From NCBI GenBank assembly GCA_964599095.1, contig CAZREB010000003.1:248001-312000 (forward strand): DNA of 64,000 nt, read 5' to 3'. The position numbers were made by a program, and so were the translations under genes. The stretch comes from SZAS-79 sp964599095. Lineage in GTDB: Bacteria; Pseudomonadota; Gammaproteobacteria; Burkholderiales; SG8-39. This document shows, piece by piece, positions 40,840-48,699 of this stretch. Numbering within the stretch: position 1 is the first letter of the stretch; each line of letters begins with the position of its first letter. The notes below the pieces were generated by a model that worked only from the letters and a program-made list of their open reading frames with translations, was not told where the DNA came from and made no database searches.

Positions 40840-42413
40840 GCGGTCTTCTCCTCAGTGTGTTCGAGCACGGTGGCCGTGCGGTGCAGTTCCTGCCGCAGTG
40901 CCTGTTTCAGGATCTTGCCCATCGCGCTCTTGGGCAGCGCATCCGCGAAGTGCACGCGCCGCGGGATCTTGTAGCCGCCGATGCGCCCGCGGCAGTGGGC
41001 GATGATCTCGGCCGGCGTCGGACGGTGCCCCGGCGCGGGCACGATCACGGCGCACAGCGCTTCGCCGAAGCGCTCGTCCGGCACGCCGACCACGGCCACT
41101 TCGTGTACGCCCGGATGCTGGTAGATCGCCGCCTCGACTTCCGAGGTGTAGACGTTTTCGCCGCCGGTGATCACCATGTCCTTCTTGCGGTCGAGCACGA
41201 AGAGGTAACCTTCCCCATCCAGCCGCCCGATGTCGCCGGTGTGGAACCAGCCGTCGCGGAAGGCCTCGCGGGTCTCGATCGGCCGGTTGTGGTAGCCGCG
41301 CGCCACCTGCGGGCCGCGCACGACGATCTCGCCGGGCTCACCGGGCGCACGATCGGCGCCACGGTCGTCGACGATGCGCACGTCCACGCCTGCCAGGGGG
41401 CGCCCGCCAGCGCTGAGGATGTCCTCGCGCCCGGCCAGCGCGCGTGCATGGTCGTGCTCGTCGAGGATCGCGAGCACCGGCGACGTTTCGGTCAGGCCGT
41501 AGACCTGCTGCATCGCGACGCCGGGAAAGGCCTGCATCGTCCTGCGGATCCACTCGGCCGGCATCGGCGAGGTGCCGTAGCTGATGATGCGCAGGCTGGA
41601 CACGTCGCTCTTGCCGAACGCGGGATCCTGGAGCATGCGGATGATCATCGTCGGCACCAGGCTGCCGATCGTGATGCGGTATTCCTCGATCGCCTTGAGC
41701 ACGAGCGCCGGGGAGAATTCCGGCAGGTAGGCGTGGGCACCGCCGTGCATCGTCACGCAGGTGGCCTTGAGGTCGGTCGAGTGGAACATCGGCGAGACGT
41801 GCAGGTAGCTGTCCTGCGCGCGCACCGCCATGATGTGTGCCAGCTGGAGCGCGTTGCCGACGATGTTGCGGTGGGTGATCTTCACGCCCTTGCCGCGGCC
41901 GGTGGTGCCGCCGGTGTAGAGCAGGATCGCGTCGTCGTCCTCGGTCGGCTGGTGGGGCGGGATTGGCGCGGCCGCATTGCGCAGGTCGTCGTAACAGGAT
42001 GGCAGGCCTGCCGCGGGGACATGCGCCAGGACCAGCGCACGGCCGCGCCACGCATCCAGCGGCGCGCGCTCAAGCAGGCTGCAGAAGTGCGGATCGATCG
42101 CGAGGACCTTGCAGCCTGCGTCATCGAGGACATCGGCGACTTCCGGCGGCGCGAGCCGGAAATTCACCGGCACCGGCACGACGCCTGCCCAATAGGCCGC
42201 GTAAATGAGTTCGGCCTGGCGGACCGAGTTGCGCGCGAGGATCCCGACCCGTTCGCCGGGCGCAACGCCGAGCGTGGTCCGCAGGAGGCCGGCGGATTGC
42301 GCAATGCGCCCGATCCACGTCTTCCAGTCGAGGCTGCCCGACGGGTCGAGGATCGCAGGATTGTTGCCGTGCAAGCGCTCCGTGCGCTGCAACAGCGAGG
42401 GCATCGTCAGCAT
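40836..42413 (-). CDS. Acyl-CoA ligase (AMP-forming), class I adenylate-forming family
   Basis: A 525-residue ligase starting at the ATG complementary to 42411-42413 (MLTMPSLLQRTERLHGNN). The open frame extends 91 codons further upstream through non-coding sequence with repeat copy C. Motifs: A3 'ILLYTGGTTGRGKGVKITHRN', A5 'QQVYGLTETSPVLAI', A7-A8 'GWFHTGDIGRLDGEGYLFVLDRKKDMVITGGENVYTSEVE', and A10 'PKSAMGKILKQALRQ' with the catalytic Lys. It activates an aromatic, alicyclic or fatty acid. It heads the minus-strand run with the thioesterase and molybdoenzyme and most likely makes their CoA-ester substrate. Confidence 0.88.
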   Translation of the reverse strand: MLTMPSLLQRTERLHGNNPAILDPSGSLDWKTWIGRIAQSAGLLRTTLGVAPGERVGILARNSVRQAELIYAAYWAGVVPVPVNFRLAPPEVADVLDDAGCKVLAIDPHFCSLLERAPLDAWRGRALVLAHVPAAGLPSCYDDLRNAAAPIPPHQPTEDDDAILLYTGGTTGRGKGVKITHRNIVGNALQLAHIMAVRAQDSYLHVSPMFHSTDLKATCVTMHGGAHAYLPEFSPALVLKAIEEYRITIGSLVPTMIIRMLQDPAFGKSDVSSLRIISYGTSPMPAEWIRRTMQAFPGVAMQQVYGLTETSPVLAILDEHDHARALAGREDILSAGGRPLAGVDVRIVDDRGADRAPGEPGEIVVRGPQVARGYHNRPIETREAFRDGWFHTGDIGRLDGEGYLFVLDRKKDMVITGGENVYTSEVEAAIYQHPGVHEVAVVGVPDERFGEALCAVIVPAPGHRPTPAEIIAHCRGRIGGYKIPRRVHFADALPKSAMGKILKQALRQELHRTATVLEHTEEKTA

Positions 42414-42756
42414 TGGATTCTTGGTCGCAGGACTCCGGGAGCATTTTGCGCGCAATCCCGTGTGCCTTGAAGCGCGCAAACACCAAATACGCCGATTGCC
42501 TGCGAAACAAGGATCGCGGCGGGCATTCCTGCAACCGGGCCGCCCCTTTCCGGATAGGAAAGCGTGTCGATTGCCGGGAATACGGGCGGGACTCAGGCGG
42601 GCAGCACGGGACAACGTAAGGCCATTACTGCCATTCTCGATCTTGGCCCCGCGCCAATATTGGCTCTGAAGGGAAAATGCTGCCATTCACTAGAAATGGT
42701 TTCATCCGATCCAAGTGCCGGGGACGGCTGATCCGGCCTCTCGTCGAGTGGTGAGT
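42414..42756. other. 343-bp intergenic region with repeat element copy C
   Basis: This gap lies between the start of the acyl-CoA ligase gene and the end of the PIN toxin gene. It holds the 52-bp-spaced repeat pair (42624-42686). The rest has no credible ORF. It must contain the promoter of the ligase operon, but no clear -35/-10 pair was recognised. Confidence 0.6.
42624..42686 (-). repeat. 52-bp-spaced ATGGCAGYAW direct-repeat element, copy C
   Basis: On the minus strand, ATGGCAGCATTTT (42686 down to 42674) and ATGGCAGTAAT (42634 down to 42624) start exactly 52 bp apart. The spacer shares the segments TTT-CCTT and GGGG with copy A and AGCCAATA with copy B. It lies 70 bp from the end of the PIN toxin gene. 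Confidence 0.7.
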
Positions 42757-43185
42757 TTAGCGGCGAGCCTGCCCTTGCATGCGCACGATGCACTCAGCGG
42801 GCGAGAGGATTGGGATGCCCTCGAATGTGCGGAGCGCACGCAGATCATCATCGCCCGATACGATCGCTTCAACGCGTGCGGCGAGCGCGCAGGCGAGTAC
42901 GGCCGCGTCATCGGGATCGCGCAGACGCGCTTCTTCAATTGGCGCAGCTTCGACGGTTTCGGCGAGCTCCCGGTAACGCTCGACGAGGTCGGTGGCCGAA
43001 AGGTTTCTGTGCCTGAGCTTGGCGGAGAACTTGGCGCGACCGAGGATGCCCGCGAGTTCTGCGAGGAGCGCTTGCGAGGTGAAGAGTTCCAGCGTGCCTT
43101 CGCCGGCGGCCTCGATCAGCCGCTCGGGTGTCCCGCCCCACAGCAACGCTGAGGCGACGACGTTGGTGTCAAGGACGACGCGCAC
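42757..43185 (-). CDS. PIN-domain toxin (COG1569-type)
   Basis: A 142-residue PIN ribonuclease: 'MRVVLDTNVVASALLWGGTPERLIEA' with the first Asp, 'LLAELAGILGRAKF' with Glu, and 'RDPDDAAVLACALAARVEAIVSGDDDLRAL' with the remaining acidic residues. This branch (putative toxin of the AbrB/RHH-linked type) usually follows a small antitoxin gene, as here: the start overlaps the upstream antitoxin by 17 bp. The C-terminal 'GIPILSPAECI' is typical. Predicted to cleave RNA. Confidence 0.87.
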   Translation of the reverse strand: MRVVLDTNVVASALLWGGTPERLIEAAGEGTLELFTSQALLAELAGILGRAKFSAKLRHRNLSATDLVERYRELAETVEAAPIEEARLRDPDDAAVLACALAARVEAIVSGDDDLRALRTFEGIPILSPAECIVRMQGQARR

Positions 43186-43423
43186 GTGCCTCGCGCAGTT
43201 CGGCGCGGACCGCCTTCAGTTCGGATTCGAGTTCGGCCTCCGTGATGTCAGGACCGCCAGGCTCGCGCAGGAGGCGGCCGGCCTCGATGAAGCGCTGAGC
43301 GGCGGCTTTCCTAATCGCCTCACGGACCAGGCGCTCGATGGCCTCCGATGTGAGCAGCCCCGCGGCTTTCGCCTGATCGGCGATCTGATCCGGCAGGGAC
43401 AACTTGAGTTCGAGTTCGGTCAT
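43169..43423 (-). CDS. Antitoxin partner of PIN toxin
   Basis: An 84-residue acidic and helical protein: 'MTELELKLSLPDQIADQAKAAGLLTSEAIERLVREAIRKAAAQRFIEAGRLL' followed by a charged helix ('ESELKAVRAELREARARRP'). The N-terminal strand plus two helices suggest a ribbon-helix-helix-type DNA-binding fold, with the C-terminal helix wrapping the toxin. Paired by position and 17-bp overlap with the PIN gene. No exact family name is recognised. Confidence 0.78.
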   Translation of the reverse strand: MTELELKLSLPDQIADQAKAAGLLTSEAIERLVREAIRKAAAQRFIEAGRLLREPGGPDITEAELESELKAVRAELREARARRP

Positions 43424-43524
43424 GTGCGGGCTCGTGTTCCAATCAACGTATTGTCGATTCTACGCGTGTAGCCGATGCTGGGCCCCCCCAGCGAAAGGGT
43501 GGAACCAAGCCGCCTTTGCATCTC

Positions 43525-44025
43525 CTAGAGAGGAAACACCAGCAGCACGTCCACGCAGCGCGAATCGAGGATCACCCGCCGCTCCTTGAACTTCGGCTCG
43601 CCGCCTTCGAACACGATCCGGTCGAGGTACTTGCCGATCGCAAAAAGGTCGGTCGCGCCGCTTTCCATGGTCCGATAGACGCTGAAGTTGGAGCGGGCCG
43701 CGATCGAGCCGTCGGGCAGCTTCTTCAGGTCGGGGCGGCCGACGATGTGACAGTGCGTGTGCGGCTCGTAGATGTTGGCCGTCTTCAGGGCCAGCACGCG
43801 GTCTTCCATCATGCCGCGGCCCCTGCACAGGACGATGCCGATCGGGTAGCCGGCTTCGAAATTCTCGCGGGTGGTGACCTGGTATGTCGCGTCTTCGGTG
43901 AAGAACCCGGTCCAGTCGTCGATCAGCCCGTCGTCCAGCCGATGCGCATAGTCGGCGAGGAACACCTCGACCCGGAACCAGGTGTCCGCGTCGACCTGTG
44001 TCTCGGTTTTCAGTTGCGCGGCCAT
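43525..44025 (-). CDS. Aromatic-ring-hydroxylating dioxygenase beta (small) subunit
   Basis: A 166-residue NTF2-fold subunit: 'FRVEVFLADYAHRLDDGLIDDWTGFFTEDATYQVTTRENFEAGYPIGIVLCRGRGMMEDRVLAL' is the standard ring-hydroxylating beta pattern. It is structural, stabilising the alpha3beta3 hexamer. It starts one base after the stop of the alpha-subunit gene. No ferredoxin or reductase gene is nearby, so electron-transfer partners must be shared or encoded elsewhere. Confidence 0.9.
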   Translation of the reverse strand: MAAQLKTETQVDADTWFRVEVFLADYAHRLDDGLIDDWTGFFTEDATYQVTTRENFEAGYPIGIVLCRGRGMMEDRVLALKTANIYEPHTHCHIVGRPDLKKLPDGSIAARSNFSVYRTMESGATDLFAIGKYLDRIVFEGGEPKFKERRVILDSRCVDVLLVFPL

Positions 44026-44026
44026 G

Positions 44027-45280
44027 TCAGGCGAACCCCATGATTTCGCGATAGCCGTGCCAGAACCCGCGCACCGAGGCTTCGGTGGCGCGCGAGGATT
44101 CGTTGGATTCGGCGGTCTTGCCGCCCATCTCGATGAAGGCCTGGCCGTCGGGGCTCCCGCAGGTTCCGCGCTGGACGAATTCGTTGATGCAGCCGTCCTC
44201 GAGCGACACGAGGCCGGCCGCGCCGGTGAGGTTGCCCTGCATCACGCGCATCCGCTCCTGCGCCGCATCGTCTCGTTCATAGCCGAGGAACACCCAGTAG
44301 AGCTCGGTCTTGTCGACCCCGCGCGGCACGAAATAGCGCACCGCGAGCGAATTGAGCGTGAAATGCACGACCAGCGTCGGGAATATGGTCTGGATGCTGT
44401 GCGTGATGCCGTCCTCGAATTCGTCCCAGGCCTGGATCAGTTCGGGGCCGGCGAGGTTCGACGAATACTGCGCCGAATGGACGGTCTCGTATTCCTTCTC
44501 GGCGGCGAGCGTGGCGCGCTTGGTGTAGCTGATGTGGTGCCACTTCTTGTCCGACAGGATGATGCCGCCGTCCATGTCGAGCCGGTTGACCTTGAACGTG
44601 GTGTAGAACGTGTGCAGCAGCGTGGCGTGGTAGGAGTCGCGCACGTTCTCGGCGTACAGCTTCCAGTTGTTGTGGATCATCTGGCTGTGCACGCCGAGCA
44701 CCTTGAGCGGCCGGCCCAGGTTGCGCGAGAGGAATTTCGCCATCGGCGCGCCGAGGTAGGCGTCGATCGGCTCGGTCTGCTCGGAGAACGTCCCGAACAC
44801 GAGGCCGCAGAAGGTCGCAACGCGAAGCGGCTGCAGCCGATGCTTGGCCGGGTCGAAATCCTCCGGCATGCCGCCCTTGCCCTTGAGGCCGTTGCGGAAC
44901 GCCACGGACTTCAGCTTGCCGTCGAGGCCGTAGTTCCATGCGTGGTAGACGCAGGTCAGCGACTCCCGGTTCTCGCGCTGCTTGAGGCACACCAGCGCGC
45001 CTTTGTGCGCGCACCGGTTGACCATCGCATGGAGCTTGCCGTCATGGTCGCGCGTGACGACGACCGGCGTCTCGCCGGCCCACGCGGTACGAATGTCGCC
45101 GGCCTTGGCGACATCGGCCTCCATGCAGAGAAACACCCAGACCGGGCCGCGGAAGATTCTTTCCTGCTCGAGGGCATAGATCTCGGGGTCCGAGAAGACG
45201 CGGAACGGGACCCGGGCGACGCCGCCCTCGGGCCAGGCAAGGGACTCGCGCAGCGCGGCGGCGGGAATCGGTGCATTCAT
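44027..45280 (-). CDS. Rieske-type aromatic-ring-hydroxylating dioxygenase alpha (large) subunit
   Basis: A 417-residue catalytic subunit. The Rieske [2Fe-2S] ligands are C90-x-H92 and C110-x2-H113. The mononuclear iron site is in 'NWKLYAENVRDSYHATLLH', with His218 and His223 and the bridging Asp215. The sequence type recalls the anthranilate/salicylate group of oxygenases acting on aromatic acids, but the substrate is not determinable. The LysR gene on the other strand, 96 bp away, is its probable regulator, with a palindrome between them. Confidence 0.9.
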   Translation of the reverse strand: MNAPIPAAALRESLAWPEGGVARVPFRVFSDPEIYALEQERIFRGPVWVFLCMEADVAKAGDIRTAWAGETPVVVTRDHDGKLHAMVNRCAHKGALVCLKQRENRESLTCVYHAWNYGLDGKLKSVAFRNGLKGKGGMPEDFDPAKHRLQPLRVATFCGLVFGTFSEQTEPIDAYLGAPMAKFLSRNLGRPLKVLGVHSQMIHNNWKLYAENVRDSYHATLLHTFYTTFKVNRLDMDGGIILSDKKWHHISYTKRATLAAEKEYETVHSAQYSSNLAGPELIQAWDEFEDGITHSIQTIFPTLVVHFTLNSLAVRYFVPRGVDKTELYWVFLGYERDDAAQERMRVMQGNLTGAAGLVSLEDGCINEFVQRGTCGSPDGQAFIEMGGKTAESNESSRATEASVRGFWHGYREIMGFA

Positions 45281-45320
45281 GGGATCCTCCAGTGGACGTT
45301 CCGCATGCTACCGGTTCGAC

Positions 45321-45338
45321 TTGCATCGCTCAATGCAA
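45321..45338. promoter_or_regulatory. Palindromic site in the divergent LysR/dioxygenase promoter region
   Basis: TTGCATCGCTCAATGCAA has 6-bp arms (TTGCAT / ATGCAA) around a 6-bp centre and contains the T-N11-A pattern of LysR-type binding boxes. It lies 40 bp from the dioxygenase start and 38 bp from the LysR start. A second imperfect palindrome (ATTTCCGATATC..., near 45347-45370) overlaps the LysR upstream region. Confidence 0.6.
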
Positions 45339-45376
45339 TAGACTTTATTTCCGATATCTCGATTCGAAATGAGGCA

Positions 45377-46330
45377 ATGCAAAAACTCGACTTCCGGCTG
45401 CTGGAGGTGTTCCTGGCGGTTTCCGAGACCCGCAGCGTCGGCCAGGCCGCGCTGCGCCTGCAGATGAGCCAGCCCGGACTTTCCACCGCGCTCGGGCGGC
45501 TGCGCAGGGTGCTGCAGGACCCGCTGTTCGTGAAGACCCCGCGCGGCATGGAGCCGACCACGCGCGCCCGCGAACTGTACGAGCCGGTGCGCGATGTGCT
45601 TGCGGCGGTCGAGTCGCGGCTGCTGGTGAAGCCCGGGTTCGACCCGGCGACCTCCACGCGGGAATTCCGCATCGCCCTGTCCGACATCGGCGAGGGGATC
45701 TACCTGCCGCTCGCGCTGCAGGGGATTGCGGCGGCCGCGCCCGGGGTCACGCTGCGCTCGGTGTCGCTCGCGCCGCGGCAGCTCGAGGAGGCGATGGATT
45801 CTGGCAAGGTGGATCTTGCCACCGGCTATTTCCCCGACATCCGCACCGGCGAATACCTGCATCGCCGCGTGGGCCTGCATTCCTTCGCCTGCATCATGCG
45901 CAGCGACCACCCGATGGCGAACGCCAAGCTCACGATGAAGCAATTCACCGCGCTGGGGCACGTGGTGATCGAGGCCGGCGGGCGCAGCCAGGAGGTGCTG
46001 GAGAAGTTTTTCAAGAGCCACCGCATCCGGCGCAGGGTGGTGCTGTACACGCCGCACTTCATGAGCGTGCCGGTGATCGTCGCGAGCACCGACGTTGTCG
46101 CGATCGTGCCGCAGGCGCTCGCCGATTTCAGCACGACGCAACGCGGCCTCAGACAGGTCCCGCTGCCGTTCGTCCCGCCGACGTTCCAGGTGAACATCCA
46201 CTGGCATCGCAGCGTCAACAACGACCCGGGCAACAAGTGGCTGCGCGACATGCTGTTCTCGAACATCCCGGTGCTGCAGGCGCGCGGCTACGACCGCAAC
46301 GGGCGGCCGGCGCGCAGGGCGCGGTCCTAG
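45377..46330 (+). CDS. LysR-type transcriptional regulator
   Basis: A 317-residue regulator starting at ATG 45377. The N-terminal winged HTH reads 'LDFRLLEVFLAVSETRSVGQAALRLQMSQPGLSTALGRLRRVLQDPLFVKTPRGMEPT', and 'FRIALSDIGEGIYLPLALQGIAAAAPGVTLRSVSLAPRQLEEAMDSGKVDLATGYFPD' begins the ligand-binding domain, as in NodD/NahR-type members. The long open frame upstream of the ATG is antisense to the dioxygenase genes and not coding. It is divergent from the dioxygenase operon, which it probably activates in response to an aromatic acid. Confidence 0.9.
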   Translation: MQKLDFRLLEVFLAVSETRSVGQAALRLQMSQPGLSTALGRLRRVLQDPLFVKTPRGMEPTTRARELYEPVRDVLAAVESRLLVKPGFDPATSTREFRIALSDIGEGIYLPLALQGIAAAAPGVTLRSVSLAPRQLEEAMDSGKVDLATGYFPDIRTGEYLHRRVGLHSFACIMRSDHPMANAKLTMKQFTALGHVVIEAGGRSQEVLEKFFKSHRIRRRVVLYTPHFMSVPVIVASTDVVAIVPQALADFSTTQRGLRQVPLPFVPPTFQVNIHWHRSVNNDPGNKWLRDMLFSNIPVLQARGYDRNGRPARRARS

Positions 46331-46449
46331 CGCCGGCCCGCCGCGCGAAACCGCGCGAAGAGTTTCGCATCCGGTGCCGGTGCCGGTGTTGACCCGGCAT
46401 CGATCCGGTGACCATCATGCCGACCGACGAACCAGTCCGAAGGCGCACG

Positions 46450-47607
46450 ATGAAACTCGAAGGAATCCGCGTTCTGGACCTCTCCCGGTTCCTGCCGGGC
46501 CCGTGGATCGGCCTGACGATGGCCGACCACGGCGCCGAGGTGATCAAGATCGAAAGCTTCGAGGGCGAACCGACGCGGCATCTGGGGCCGCCGGTCAACG
46601 GGTTCCCCGCCTACTTCCGCAACACGCAACGCGGCAAGCTGTCGATGACGCTCAACCTCAAGAGCGCAGAGGGCCGCGAGATCTTCATGAAGCTGGCCGG
46701 GCAGAGCGACGTGATCATCGATTCCTTCCGGCCCGGGGTCATGGCGCGGCTCGGGCTGGGGTACGAAGACGTCAAGGCGCGCGCGCCGCGCATCGTGTAT
46801 TGCTCGCTCTCGGCGTTCGGGCAGACCGGCCCGCTGGCGCAGCGGCCTTCGCACGACGTAGGCGGGCAGGCGCTGACCGGCGTGCTGAGCCTGGGGCGCA
46901 CGGACGGCCGCCCCCCGACGCTCCCGACCCTGCCGGTGGCCGATGTCGCGCTCGGCTCGGCCGCGCTGATCGCGATCCTGATGGCGCTCCTGAAGCGGGA
47001 AAAGAGCGGGCAGGGCGACTGCATCGACGCCGCGATGATCGACACGCTGATGTCGTGGACGCCGCACATCCTGAGCAGCGTGCTGGCCGAGGGACGCGCG
47101 CCGGACCTGGCCAGCGAAAGGCTGCACGGCGGCGCGGCGTTCTACAACGTCTACCGGACCGCCGACGACCGGTACCTGGTGCTGTCGGGCTCGGAGATGA
47201 ATTTCGTCGAGAACCTGCTGCGCGCCCTCGGTCGCCCCGATCTCGTCGAGCTTTGCGCCAAGGGCTGGGGCGAAGTGCAGGCGCCGGTGAAGGAGTTCCT
47301 CGCGCAGACCTTTGCGACCCGGACGCGCGACGAATGGGACCAATGGCTGGCCGACAAAGGCGTGTGCTACGCGCCGGTGCTCGACCTGAAAGAGGCCTGG
47401 CAGTCGAAGGTCCTGCGCGAGCGGGGCATGATCGTCGCCGGCCCGGACGGGGTCGAGAACCTCGGCACGCCGATCAAGTTCCGCGAAGAGCCCGGTGTGC
47501 CCTCTTTCGAATGCGCGACGCTCGGCCAGCATACCGACGAGTTGCTGGAACGCCTCGGCTATGACGCCGCGGCCCGGGCGAAGCTGCACGCCGCCAAGGT
47601 TTGCTGA
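46450..47607 (+). CDS. CaiB/BaiF-type (class III) CoA transferase
   Basis: A 385-residue family III CoA transferase starting at ATG 46450 (MKLEGIRVLDLSRFLPGPW). Key segments: 'GLTMADHGAEVIKIE', 'SMTLNLKSAEGREIFMKLAGQSDVIIDSFRPGVMARLGLGYEDV', 'RIVYCSLSAFGQTGPLAQRPSHDVGGQA' with the candidate catalytic Asp136, and the C-terminal 'LGQHTDELLERLGYD'. These enzymes move CoA between carboxylic acids. It is followed after 23 bp by an ABC-type binding protein gene, so it may act on the imported compound. The LysR gene ends 119 bp upstream. Confidence 0.9.
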   Translation: MKLEGIRVLDLSRFLPGPWIGLTMADHGAEVIKIESFEGEPTRHLGPPVNGFPAYFRNTQRGKLSMTLNLKSAEGREIFMKLAGQSDVIIDSFRPGVMARLGLGYEDVKARAPRIVYCSLSAFGQTGPLAQRPSHDVGGQALTGVLSLGRTDGRPPTLPTLPVADVALGSAALIAILMALLKREKSGQGDCIDAAMIDTLMSWTPHILSSVLAEGRAPDLASERLHGGAAFYNVYRTADDRYLVLSGSEMNFVENLLRALGRPDLVELCAKGWGEVQAPVKEFLAQTFATRTRDEWDQWLADKGVCYAPVLDLKEAWQSKVLRERGMIVAGPDGVENLGTPIKFREEPGVPSFECATLGQHTDELLERLGYDAAARAKLHAAKVC

Positions 47608-47630
47608 TTGCAGGACCAGAGGAGACAACC

Positions 47631-48659
47631 ATGAAAACGATATCCGCGGCAATCGCCGCCGCCATGACATTCGCGTTTGCCGTTTGCGGTCCCGCGCTGG
47701 CGCAGGACAAGCCCGAACTGTCCACCGTGCGCCTGGGCGTCGGCGGCAAGGCCGCGCTGTACTACCTGCCCCTGACGATCACCGAGCGGCTCGGCTATTT
47801 CAAGGACGAAGGGCTCAATGTCGAGATCAGCGACCTGCAGGGCGGCTCGAAGACCATGCAGGCGCTGGTCGGCGGCAGCATCGATGTCGCATCCGGCGCC
47901 TATGAGCACACGATCACGATCCAGTCCAAGGGCCAGAACATCCAGGCCTTCGTGGCGCAGGGGCGCTATCCCGGGTTCGCGCTCGGCGTGGCCAAGGCGA
48001 AGGCGGCGTCCTACAAGTCGGCCAGGGACCTCAAGGGACTGAAGATCGGCGTGACTGCGCCCGGCTCGGGTACGCAGACTTTCGTCGAATACCTGCTGAA
48101 CAAGGACGGGCTGAAGGGCACCGACGTATCGTTCATCGGCGTCGGATCCTCGGCCGGCGGCGCGGCGGCGGTGCGCACCGGCAAGATCGACGCGATCTCG
48201 AACATCGACCCGCTGATGACCGAGCTGGAGACGTCGGGCGACGTCGTCATCATGGTGGACACGCGCACCACCAAGGGGACGCTGGCGACCTTCGGCAGCC
48301 CGATGCCGGCGGCTACGCTCTACACGTCGAAGGAATTCATCGCGAAGAACCCGCGCACGGTGCAGGCGTTGACGAATGCGATGGTGCGCGGGCTGCTGTG
48401 GATCCAGAAAGCCACGCCGGCGCAGGTGGCCGATACCGTGCCGCCGCAGTATGTGCACAACCGGGATCTCTACCTCGCTTCGTTCGCCAAGGTGCGCGAG
48501 GGGATCTCTCCCGACGGCCTGATCCCGCGCGAAGGCGCCGAAAACACGCTCAGGATGCTGAAGGAATTCGACGCCGCAACCAAGGCGGCGACGATCAGGC
48601 TGGACGATACCTACACGAACCGCTTCGTGGAACAGGCCCTGAAGACCGTGAAGCGCTGA
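47631..48659 (+). CDS. NMT1/SsuA-like ABC transporter substrate-binding protein
   Basis: A 342-residue secreted binding protein starting at ATG 47631 (MKTISAAIAAAMTFAFAVCGPALAQD, signal peptide); a GGAG lies just upstream. 'LGVGGKAALYYLPLTITERLGYFKDEGLNVEISDLQGGSKTMQALVGGSIDVASGAYEH' is typical of the nitrate/sulfonate/taurine/thiamine-precursor binding family. 'GTQTFVEYLLNKDGLKGTDVSFIGVG' follows the family pattern. No permease or ATPase gene is adjacent. It is convergent with the first selenoprotein gene, separated by a strong hairpin. Confidence 0.88.
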   Translation: MKTISAAIAAAMTFAFAVCGPALAQDKPELSTVRLGVGGKAALYYLPLTITERLGYFKDEGLNVEISDLQGGSKTMQALVGGSIDVASGAYEHTITIQSKGQNIQAFVAQGRYPGFALGVAKAKAASYKSARDLKGLKIGVTAPGSGTQTFVEYLLNKDGLKGTDVSFIGVGSSAGGAAAVRTGKIDAISNIDPLMTELETSGDVVIMVDTRTTKGTLATFGSPMPAATLYTSKEFIAKNPRTVQALTNAMVRGLLWIQKATPAQVADTVPPQYVHNRDLYLASFAKVREGISPDGLIPREGAENTLRMLKEFDAATKAATIRLDDTYTNRFVEQALKTVKR

Positions 48660-48661
48660 AT

Positions 48662-48685
48662 CCCCGCCGCGCGTCTGCGGCGGGG
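48662..48685. terminator. Bidirectional hairpin terminator between convergent genes
   Basis: CCCCGCCGC (48662-48670) pairs perfectly with GCGGCGGGG (48677-48685) across a 6-nt loop. It lies between the stop of the binding-protein gene (48659) and the stop of the first selenoprotein gene (48700). The plus-strand transcript continues into GGTTTTCG, a short U-run. Confidence 0.7.
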
Positions 48686-48699
48686 GCTGCAGGTTTTCG

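Noticed and set aside
37621..40974. A 1,117-codon plus-strand open frame opposite the molybdoenzyme genes
   Set aside because: Complement of a well-supported molybdopterin oxidoreductase; low-complexity translation, no ribosome site or family.
42414..42686. 91-codon N-terminal extension of the acyl-CoA ligase
   Set aside because: It covers the repeat element and an atypical sequence; the family alignment region begins at the ATG at 42413.
43982..45376. Long N-terminal extension of the LysR regulator
   Set aside because: Antisense to both dioxygenase subunit genes; the HTH domain starts directly at ATG 45377.
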